A stretch of DNA of 12,609 nucleotides, taken from TWA4 sp964613155 (GTDB lineage Bacteria > Bacillota > Clostridia > Lachnospirales > Lachnospiraceae). The stretch spans positions 1 through 12,609 of the forward strand of contig CAZTHP010000078.1 in the NCBI GenBank assembly GCA_964613155.1. Reading direction: 5' to 3'. Positions 6,763 to 12,609 of this stretch are shown here, piece by piece. The translations under genes were made by a program, and so were the position numbers. The notes below the pieces were generated by a model, which saw only the letters and a program-made list of their open reading frames with translations, was not told the origin of the DNA and made no database searches. Position 1 is the first letter of the stretch, and each line of letters begins with the position of its first letter.

Positions 6763-6841
6763 GATTGTTTGCGGGATTGTTGGAATGAAATGTTTGATAG
6801 ATAGAATTGCTTATTGGATGCTTGGAATGAGCGGTTTGTAA
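6763..6841. repeat. Imperfect 42-bp tandem duplication between ABC and metallophosphoesterase genes
   Basis: The segment with TTGGAATGA at 6780 recurs at 6822, a 42-bp period, and the flanking bases are partly conserved (GTTTG follows both, ATTG-rich sequence precedes both). Similarity is moderate and the match was made by eye. The rest of the gap to 6931 holds GATCGGGA-type words (6855-6878) and no recognisable gene or terminator. Confidence 0.5.
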
Positions 6842-6931
6842 AAACAGACAGGTTGATCGGGAATCCAGATCGGGATTGGAATCGAAATCGTGTAAAGAAT
6901 CTGTGGATTTGCGGCAGAAAAGGGATGATGG

Positions 6932-7972
6932 TTGTTGAAAAGAAGATTACAGGATAAGAAGCAAGGGAAAAAGAAAAAACAGCGAAAAATTCTGTTGGGG
7001 ATTGGGCTGCTGCTTCTTTTGCTGCTTGGAATTGTTGTGTGGATCGTCTGGAATTTAAGGGAATCGAAAGAGGGGTTGACGGTTTCGTATTATGAAATCG
7101 AAGCAGCAGAGCTGACGGAGACGATTCGTGTCGTACAGCTGTCCGATCTCCATAACCAGGAGTTTCGATTGGAACAGCCGGGGATGGATTCGGAAGGTCT
7201 GGAAGCCGAAGCGGAACAGAAGGGCTTGGATTTGGAAAGTTCGGAAGTGGGATGCGAAAATGAGCGGCTGATTCAGTTGGTGGCAGAGCAGTCTCCGGAT
7301 TTGATCCTTTTGACCGGGGATTTGCTGAATGCGGAGGAGGAAACGACGGAAATTGCCGGAAATTTGGTAAGGCGGCTTTGTGCGATTGCACCGGTGTATG
7401 CTTCTTATGGAAATCATGAGAAGGAGCATGAGCAAAATTATGGGGTCGATCTGACGGCATATTTTCAGGAGGCAGGTGCGCATGTGCTGGAATATTCCTG
7501 GGAGGATGTTACGGTGAAAGGGCAGAAGCTTCGCCTGGGAGGGCTGTATGGCTACTGTATGCCGGCGAAATATTTGCAAACCGGGGAAGCGGATGCGGAA
7601 GAATGTGCATTTTTGGAAGCGTTTCAGGGAACCGACCTTTACACGATTTTGCTGTGTCACATGCCTTTTTGTTGGTTGGCAATAGAAGGACTGGAAGAAT
7701 GGGATGTGGACTGTGTGTTTGCAGGTCATGACCACGGTGGACAGATTCGACTTCCTTTTTTGGGGGGATTTTATGCGCCTGATCAGGGTTTCTTTCCAGG
7801 ACGGGAATGTGGTGTGTATGAAAATGCAGATGCCAGCTGTCATTTGGTGCTGTCGAGAGGCTTGGGAAGTAATGGGAAAATTCCCCGTTTTTCCAATGTA
7901 CCGGAGGTTGTTGTGACGGATTTTGTACCGAAAGCGGTCGAGAGGGCAGGGCTGATCGGATTCAAGCGATAA
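6932..7972 (+). CDS. Membrane-anchored metallophosphoesterase (YkuE/YaeI-like)
   Basis: This 346-residue protein begins with a basic segment (KKQGKKKKQRK) and one membrane helix (about 20-40), so the catalytic domain is probably outside the cell. All calcineurin-type metal ligands are visible in order: SDLH (D72, H74), LLTGD (D130), YGNHE (N161, H162), H243 in LLCHMP, and GHDHGG (H266, H268). Family members hydrolyse phosphoesters with two metal ions; the substrate is not evident. Residues 81-108 are a tandem duplication of a 14-residue acidic block between the first two motifs, where homologues usually have a short loop. No ATG fits: TTG 6932 (or 6935) is used, with AGGG at 6921-6924 seven bases upstream, because the basic/membrane segment starts right there. 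It is separated from the ABC gene by 171 nt, so a link with the cluster is uncertain. Confidence 0.88.
   Translation: MLKRRLQDKKQGKKKKQRKILLGIGLLLLLLLGIVVWIVWNLRESKEGLTVSYYEIEAAELTETIRVVQLSDLHNQEFRLEQPGMDSEGLEAEAEQKGLDLESSEVGCENERLIQLVAEQSPDLILLTGDLLNAEEETTEIAGNLVRRLCAIAPVYASYGNHEKEHEQNYGVDLTAYFQEAGAHVLEYSWEDVTVKGQKLRLGGLYGYCMPAKYLQTGEADAEECAFLEAFQGTDLYTILLCHMPFCWLAIEGLEEWDVDCVFAGHDHGGQIRLPFLGGFYAPDQGFFPGRECGVYENADASCHLVLSRGLGSNGKIPRFSNVPEVVVTDFVPKAVERAGLIGFKR
7172..7255 (+). repeat. In-frame 42-bp tandem duplication in the metallophosphoesterase gene
   Basis: Positions 7172-7213 and 7214-7255 both start with GAACAG and align without gaps, 28 of 42 identical by hand count. They code two 14-residue blocks, EQPGMDSEGLEAEA and EQKGLDLESSEVGC. 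The duplication lengthens the loop between the DLH and GD metal-binding motifs and keeps the frame. Confidence 0.75.
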
Positions 7973-8029
7973 AGTAGGTTTATTGGGAATGAAAATGAAG
8001 TTGGCTTATGGATAAGGTGAGGTGAAAGA

Positions 8030-8839
8030 ATGCCGGGATATATCATTCATCTGGCAGAAGCAGAATGGATTTTAAGAGCGTTTGAGCACCGTTTTCAGGA
8101 CGTTTTGCCAGGGCAGTGTGCCGTGTGGGAAGCGTGGAAGGAATGGTTTCGCTGTGGTGCGCTGCTGCCGGATGCGATGGCACGTGGTGAAAAAAGAAAA
8201 TCGCATTTTTGGCGAGAGGAAGATTGCGAAAAGATTATTTTAGCACCGGATTTAGAAGCGTTTGATCGTTGCTATGCAGCAGCGTGTCGGGAATCGACTT
8301 GGAATGTTGGGGAACATGTGTCCTGCGATGGTGCAAAGGAGGGAATGATTTGGCTGCCGGATCCGCTGCTGTGCGGTTATCGTGCGCATTTACATTTGGA
8401 TTCTTGCTATTTTACTCGTTATTTTGATCGCTGTTTGAAGTTTATTGACGAAAACGGGATGTCACAGCAACTATTTCATAAGATTCATGCGGTTTGGATC
8501 GGCAAAAGCCAGGAAGTGATTTCGTTGGAGCAGTTTTTCTCCGATGAATATTTATATGGGGATTATACCAGACTGAATCATACATTTTTGCAGGAGTATC
8601 AGCTGCAAATTCCACAAGAACCGGTGCAGCCGCCGTATCCAGTGTGTGAGATTGCCGAGGTGCCGTTGGAAAATCTGCGGAATCTACTGGATTCGTTAGC
8701 TGGATTTTTACAGGAAGGGCTGGAAAATCCGGGGAAATCGCTCAAGGTATTTCCGGAGAGTGGGGATACGATGGATGTGTTTGTGAAAGAAGCAGGTCGT
8801 GATATGCTAGCGTGGATGTTGGAACTTGCAAATCTATAA
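8030..8839 (+). CDS. Putative zinc-dependent phospholipase C-like hydrolase
   Basis: This 269-residue protein has the scattered His/Asp pattern seen in bacterial zinc-dependent phospholipase C-like proteins: a start of the type MPGYIIH (H7), GALLPDA (D48), KSHFW (H59) and a GYRAHLHLDSCYF segment (116-128) with H120, H122 and D124. It has no signal peptide or membrane segment, so it may act in the cytoplasm. The distal half is less conserved-looking. The ATG at 8030 has a good ribosome site, AAGGTGAGGTG (8014-8024), five bases upstream, and the gene begins 57 nt after the metallophosphoesterase stop, so the two may share a transcript. The family resemblance is from memory of the motif pattern, and the substrate is unknown. 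Confidence 0.55.
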   Translation: MPGYIIHLAEAEWILRAFEHRFQDVLPGQCAVWEAWKEWFRCGALLPDAMARGEKRKSHFWREEDCEKIILAPDLEAFDRCYAAACRESTWNVGEHVSCDGAKEGMIWLPDPLLCGYRAHLHLDSCYFTRYFDRCLKFIDENGMSQQLFHKIHAVWIGKSQEVISLEQFFSDEYLYGDYTRLNHTFLQEYQLQIPQEPVQPPYPVCEIAEVPLENLRNLLDSLAGFLQEGLENPGKSLKVFPESGDTMDVFVKEAGRDMLAWMLELANL

Positions 8840-8868
8840 AAGAACCGGGCAGGAACAGCAGAAACGCT

Positions 8869-9058
8869 AGGATTTGTAAAAGATTGGAATTATCAGGAAA
8901 GTAGAATCGGTAAGAAGCTGAGATTGGCAAAAATAAGATGGGTTTTATGAAAAACTGAAATTATTAGGAAAGCGAAATTGGCAGGAAGCTGAGATTGGCA
9001 GAAAAAAACCAGGATTCGTAAAAAATCGAAATTTATACGAAATCTGAATTGCCAGAAA
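8869..9058. repeat. Degenerate 71-bp tandem repeat, about 2.7 copies
   Basis: Copies begin near 8869, 8940 and 9011, a 71-bp period. AGGAAAG at 8895 and 8966 starts the best segment: 32 of 39 bases agree between copies 1 and 2, including an identical GAAGCTGAGATTGGCA. Copy 3 is shorter and more divergent and ends just before the ribosome site of the next gene. The run fills most of the 234-nt gap; no gene or terminator is seen in it. Confidence 0.8.
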
Positions 9059-9073
9059 GGGGAGGTTGCAGCG

Positions 9074-10219
9074 ATGAGATATACAAAACCGCATTATTAT
9101 GATGCGTTTGCATGTTTGGCGGGGGATTGTCCCGATACATGTTGTGCGGGATGGCAGATTTGTATTGATGAAAACAGTTTAAAACGTTATGCGCAGGTGG
9201 GAGGTGCGATCGGCAGTCGGGTTGCGAATTCAATCGACTGGGAAGAAGGGACTTTTTTACAGCATGGGAGAGATTGTACGTTTTTAAATGAAGAAAAACT
9301 TTGCGATCTGTATACGGAGCTGGGACCGGATTTTTTGTGCGATACCTGTCGGATGTATCCGCGCCATGTAGAGGAATTTGACGGGCTGCGGGAAATGACC
9401 TTGTCCTTATCGTGTCCGGAGGCGGCGCGTATGATATTGACCTGTAAAGAACCGGTTCAGATGATTTCCTGGGAAACCGAGGAAGAAGACGATTCGTTTG
9501 AGGATGGGGAAATGGATTATCTGTTTTTTACGCGGTTAGAGGATGCGCGGGAGGTTATCGTTTCCATTTTACAGGATCGTCGGTTTGAGGTGGAAGTGCG
9601 GATGGAAAAAGTACTTTCGCTTGCAGAGGAAATGCAGCGCTATGTTGAGGATGGCGTGGAATATGAAATGGATGATCTTTTGGAGCGATATCGTGAAGAA
9701 TGGCAGGTGCAGACGATACCGCAGGTGAAAGGGGCAAAATGCGAAGAACCGAGGACGGTGCGCTATGAACGCTGCTGTCAGGAGTATGCAATTTTGTTAC
9801 AGATGGAGCGGCTGCGTCCGGAGTGGGATGATGTGCTGCAGCAAATGTGGAATCTGCTCTATGCTGATGGGGAAGCAGCGTATCAGGAAATTTGTTGTGC
9901 GTTTGATGCCTTTCTGGGGGAATCTTCGGAGCGGGAGCAGCTGCGTCAGCAGATTGGAGAGCAGTTGATGCTGTTTTTTATTCAGACGTATTTTTGTGGA
10001 GCTGTTTATGATGGGGAAATCGCAGCAAAAGTGCGGTTGGCAGATTTTTCGGTTCGCTGGATTCAGGAACTGGTGCTTAGTCGTTGGGTAGAAAATAGAC
10101 GTTTGGGCAGAATGATGCTGCTGTCGATGGAAGAAGTGATCGAAATGGCATGGTGCTATGCACGGGAAGTGGAGCACTCAGATGTGAATCTGGAGATTTT
10201 AGAGGACGCATTGCGGTGA
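9074..10219 (+). CDS. fliB: FliB-family (flagellin lysine N-methylase-like) cysteine-rich protein
   Basis: This 381-residue protein matches the FliB family. Near the N-terminus is YDAFACLAGDCPDTCCAGW, with C14, C19, C23 and C24, followed by C30; then C68 and C77, DFLCDTCRMYPR (C89, C92) and SLSCPEAAR (C114). These cysteines are the conserved cluster expected to bind an iron-sulfur or metal centre. FliB was described as methylating surface lysines of flagellin in Salmonella. No flagellar gene is present here, and FliB homologues also occur in Clostridia outside flagellar loci, so the substrate here is open; the C-terminal two thirds are acidic and lack motifs I recognise. ATG 9074 has a strong AAAGGGGAGG (9056-9065). 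It starts after a repeat-filled gap, so it may have its own promoter. Confidence 0.85.
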   Translation: MRYTKPHYYDAFACLAGDCPDTCCAGWQICIDENSLKRYAQVGGAIGSRVANSIDWEEGTFLQHGRDCTFLNEEKLCDLYTELGPDFLCDTCRMYPRHVEEFDGLREMTLSLSCPEAARMILTCKEPVQMISWETEEEDDSFEDGEMDYLFFTRLEDAREVIVSILQDRRFEVEVRMEKVLSLAEEMQRYVEDGVEYEMDDLLERYREEWQVQTIPQVKGAKCEEPRTVRYERCCQEYAILLQMERLRPEWDDVLQQMWNLLYADGEAAYQEICCAFDAFLGESSEREQLRQQIGEQLMLFFIQTYFCGAVYDGEIAAKVRLADFSVRWIQELVLSRWVENRRLGRMMLLSMEEVIEMAWCYAREVEHSDVNLEILEDALR

Positions 10220-10321
10220 AAACTTTGTTTTGCTAGATGATTTTTATGTATAAATCGTGGAACATCAGAAAAAAAGTACAAATAAAATGAAAAAAAATGG
10301 AATAAAGAGTCATTTGCGCTA

Positions 10322-10350
10322 TTGCAACAAACGAGGTTTTTGGTTATAAT
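10322..10350 (+). promoter_or_regulatory. Sigma-A-type promoter of carB
   Basis: TTGCAA (10322-10327), a 17-bp spacer and a perfect TATAAT (10345-10350) form a good vegetative promoter. Transcription would start near 10357, leaving a leader of about 145 nt before carB. The A-rich sequence upstream (10268-10303, several A runs) could act as an UP-like element. No convincing terminator for the FliB-type gene was found in 10220-10321. Confidence 0.78.
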
Positions 10351-10428
10351 CTTACCGATATGCAATGATGGGGATCATCTGGTGCGCCACAGTGCAAAAG
10401 CTGCTCTTTGGTTTCAGAGGGGGAAGGA

Positions 10429-10490
10429 CTGCCGGATGGTTTCCGACAGTTTCGTTTTTCGGGACTGTTACAATCAGATTGTACAAACAG
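10429..10490 (+). promoter_or_regulatory. carB leader with three overlapping potential RNA hairpins
   Basis: Hairpin 1 is 10429-10449 (CTGCCGGA with TCCGACAG, one mismatch, loop TGGTT). Hairpin 2 is 10446-10468 (ACAGTTTCG with CGGGACTGT, two G-U pairs, loop TTTTT). Hairpin 3 is 10465-10490 (CTGT with ACAG outside, TACAAT with ATTGTA inside, a 3-nt bulge). Each shares four bases with the next (ACAG, then CTGT), so neighbours compete. The outer arm of hairpin 3 includes the first two bases of the AGGAGG ribosome site (10489-10494). No T run follows, so any control would be at translation. I recognise no named riboswitch class or PyrR site. Confidence 0.45.
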
Positions 10491-10501
10491 GAGGAAATAG
10501 A

Positions 10502-12609
10502 ATGAGCCAGAGAAAAGATATTCATAAGGTACTGATTATTGGGTCAGGTCCGATTATTATTGGACAGGCATGTGAATTTGATTATTCCGGTACACAGGCT
10601 TGTAAGGCTTTAAGAAAATTAGGTTATGAGATCGTATTGGTCAATTCCAATCCGGCAACGATCATGACCGATCCGGAGACCGCGGATGTGACCTATATTG
10701 AACCTTTAAATGTAGAACGTATGGAGCAGATCATCGCAAAAGAGCGTCCTGATGCTGTACTTCCCAACCTGGGTGGTCAGTCCGGTTTGAATCTGTGTTC
10801 CGAATTGGCTGCAAAAGGAATCCTTGATAAGTATAATGTTGAGGTAATTGGTGTACAGGTTGACGCAATTGAACGTGGTGAAGATCGTATTGAATTTAAA
10901 CATGCGATGGAATCTCTTGGAATTGAGATGGCAAGAAGTGAAGTTGCTTATACAGTAGAAGAAGCACTTGCAATTGCAGATAAGCTTCACTATCCCGTAG
11001 TCCTGCGTCCTGCTTATACAATGGGCGGTGCCGGCGGCGGTCTCGTTTATAATAAAGAAGAATTAAAAGTTGTTTGTGCTCGTGGTCTTCAGGCCAGCCT
11101 TGTTGGACAGGTTCTGGTAGAGGAATCTATTCTGGGTTGGGAAGAACTTGAATTAGAAGTCGTTCGTGATGCAGACAACAATATGATTACTGTTTGTTTC
11201 ATTGAAAATATTGATCCCCTGGGTACTCACACAGGTGACTCTTTCTGTTCCGCTCCGATGCTGACTATTTCTCCGGAAGTTCAGAAACGTCTTCAGGAAA
11301 AATCTTATAAAATCGTTGAATCTATTCAGGTTATTGGTGGCACGAATGTACAGTGGGCACATGATCCCAAGACAGATCGTGATATCATCATCGAAATCAA
11401 TCCCCGAACTTCTCGTTCTTCTGCGCTGGCTTCCAAAGCGACAGGTTTCCCGATCGCACTGGTTTCCGCTATGCTGGCAGCAGGTCTGACATTAAAAGAT
11501 ATCCCTTGTGGTAAATATGGTACACTGGATAAATATGTGCCTGATGGCGATTACATCGTGCTGAAATTTGCACGCTGGGCATTTGAAAAATTCAAAGGCG
11601 TAGAAAATAAACTGGGTACACAGATGCGCGCAGTTGGCGAAGTTATGAGTATCGGTAAGACCTTTAAAGAAGCATTCCAGAAAGCAATCCGCAGTCTGGA
11701 AATCGGCAGATATGGTCTGGGTCATGCAAAGGATTTCGAACAGAAATCAAAAGAAGAACTGTTAAGCATGTTGGTAACACCCAGCAGCGAACGCTATTTC
11801 ATTATGTATGAAGCACTGCGCAAAGGTGCAACTGTAGATGAAATTTTCGAGATTACAAAGGTAAAACACTATTTTGTAGAGCAGATCAAGGAACTGGTGG
11901 AAGAAGAAGAAGCTCTGCTCGCATGCAAAGGACATTTACCTTCAGATGAAGCTCTGATTTCTGCAAAGAAAAATGGTTTCTCAGATAAATACCTGAGCCA
12001 GCTTCTGGAAATTGGCGAAGATGTGGTAAGAGAACATCGAATCGAATTGGGTGTAGAAGAAGCTTGGGAAGGTGTTCATGTAAGTGGTACAGAAGACAGC
12101 GCATATTACTATTCTACTTATAATGCAGAAGATAAGAACCCTGTTCGCAGCGAAAAACCCAAGGTAATGATCCTGGGCGGCGGCCCGAACCGTATTGGTC
12201 AGGGTATTGAATTTGACTACTGCTGCGTGCATGCTTCTCTGGCATTAAAGAAACTGGGATTCGAAACGATTATCGTAAACTGTAACCCGGAAACGGTTTC
12301 CACAGACTACGATACCTCCGATAAACTGTATTTCGAACCGCTGACACTGGAAGATGTTCTGAGTATTTATAAGAAAGAAAAACCGGTTGGCGTAATTGCA
12401 CAGTTTGGTGGACAGACTCCTCTGAATCTGGCAGCAGATCTGGAAAAGAACGGTGTGAAGATCCTGGGAACCGCTCCTTCTGTAATCGATCTGGCAGAAG
12501 ACCGTGACCTGTTCCGTGCAATGATGGATAAATTGGAAATCCCGATGCCGGAATCTGGTATGGCAGTTGACGTAGAAGAAGCACTGGCAATTGCAGAGAA
12601 AATCGGTTA
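10502..12609 (+). CDS. carB: Carbamoyl-phosphate synthase large subunit (3' truncated by window edge)
   Basis: The window holds the first 702 codons of a protein usually near 1070 residues. CarB makes carbamoyl phosphate from ammonia (delivered by the small subunit CarA from glutamine), bicarbonate and two ATP, for arginine and pyrimidine synthesis. The first half shows the N-terminal GSGPIIIGQACEFDYSG (14-30), the ATP-grasp glycine loop TMGGAGGG (173-180) and EINPRTSRSSALASKATG (298-315) with the metal- and ATP-binding E298, N300, R302. The second half restarts with GGGPNRIGQGIEFDY (from 559), the known internal duplication of CarB, and is cut in its ATP-binding domain. ATG 10502 follows AGGAGG (10489-10494) by seven bases. 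Codons such as CTG, ATC and AAA are used more evenly than in the preceding genes, as expected of a well-expressed housekeeping gene. carA is not found upstream. Confidence 0.98.
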   Translation, partial: MSQRKDIHKVLIIGSGPIIIGQACEFDYSGTQACKALRKLGYEIVLVNSNPATIMTDPETADVTYIEPLNVERMEQIIAKERPDAVLPNLGGQSGLNLCSELAAKGILDKYNVEVIGVQVDAIERGEDRIEFKHAMESLGIEMARSEVAYTVEEALAIADKLHYPVVLRPAYTMGGAGGGLVYNKEELKVVCARGLQASLVGQVLVEESILGWEELELEVVRDADNNMITVCFIENIDPLGTHTGDSFCSAPMLTISPEVQKRLQEKSYKIVESIQVIGGTNVQWAHDPKTDRDIIIEINPRTSRSSALASKATGFPIALVSAMLAAGLTLKDIPCGKYGTLDKYVPDGDYIVLKFARWAFEKFKGVENKLGTQMRAVGEVMSIGKTFKEAFQKAIRSLEIGRYGLGHAKDFEQKSKEELLSMLVTPSSERYFIMYEALRKGATVDEIFEITKVKHYFVEQIKELVEEEEALLACKGHLPSDEALISAKKNGFSDKYLSQLLEIGEDVVREHRIELGVEEAWEGVHVSGTEDSAYYYSTYNAEDKNPVRSEKPKVMILGGGPNRIGQGIEFDYCCVHASLALKKLGFETIIVNCNPETVSTDYDTSDKLYFEPLTLEDVLSIYKKEKPVGVIAQFGGQTPLNLAADLEKNGVKILGTAPSVIDLAEDRDLFRAMMDKLEIPMPESGMAVDVEEALAIAEKIG

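Noticed and set aside
10220..10245. Terminator after the FliB-type gene (AAAAC/GTTTT)
   Set aside because: The stem is five AT-rich base pairs with no following T run of the right kind; not stable enough.

Overview
The window looks like a chromosome segment of a Gram-positive anaerobe of the Clostridia, probably Lachnospiraceae. This is inferred from the moderately low GC content, GGAGG-type ribosome binding sites, frequent TTG starts, the style of the SPASM radical SAM/PqqD-like cluster and a FliB-family protein. All genes seen lie on the + strand; no convincing minus-strand gene, tRNA, rRNA, CRISPR array or insertion sequence was found.

Left part (1-6760): a putative peptide-modification (RiPP-like) cluster. 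It starts with the tail of an unidentified gene, followed by a family-5-type nucleotidyltransferase and an HPr-kinase-like P-loop protein that carries a 33-bp tandem repeat expansion. A near-consensus sigma-A promoter (TTGACA-17-TAAAAT) then precedes a PqqD-like peptide-binding protein. One base further is a 138-residue candidate precursor with an N-terminal NEYVAAC motif and an EF-hand-like loop. A perfect 14-bp-arm hairpin separates this from a SPASM radical SAM enzyme, and an ABC exporter without a C39 peptidase domain follows. The logical flow would be: PqqD-like protein presents the leader, the radical SAM enzyme modifies the precursor, the kinase and nucleotidyltransferase possibly add phosphate or nucleotidyl groups, and the ABC protein exports the product. 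No maturation protease is visible.

Middle part (6932-10219): three less obviously linked genes: a membrane-anchored metallophosphoesterase, a protein resembling zinc-dependent phospholipase C-like hydrolases, and a FliB-type cysteine-rich lysine N-methylase with no flagellar gene nearby.

Right part (10322-12609): a TTGCAA-17-TATAAT promoter, a leader of about 145 nt with three overlapping potential hairpins ending on the Shine-Dalgarno sequence, and the first 702 codons of carB, cut by the window edge. carA is not next to it on the 5' side.

A recurring oddity is short tandem duplication: in frame in two genes (33 bp x4 and 42 bp x2) and degenerate in three intergenic gaps (periods about 32, 42 and 71 bp). 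No gene-free stretch exceeds 300 bases; the longest gap (10220-10501) holds the carB promoter and leader.
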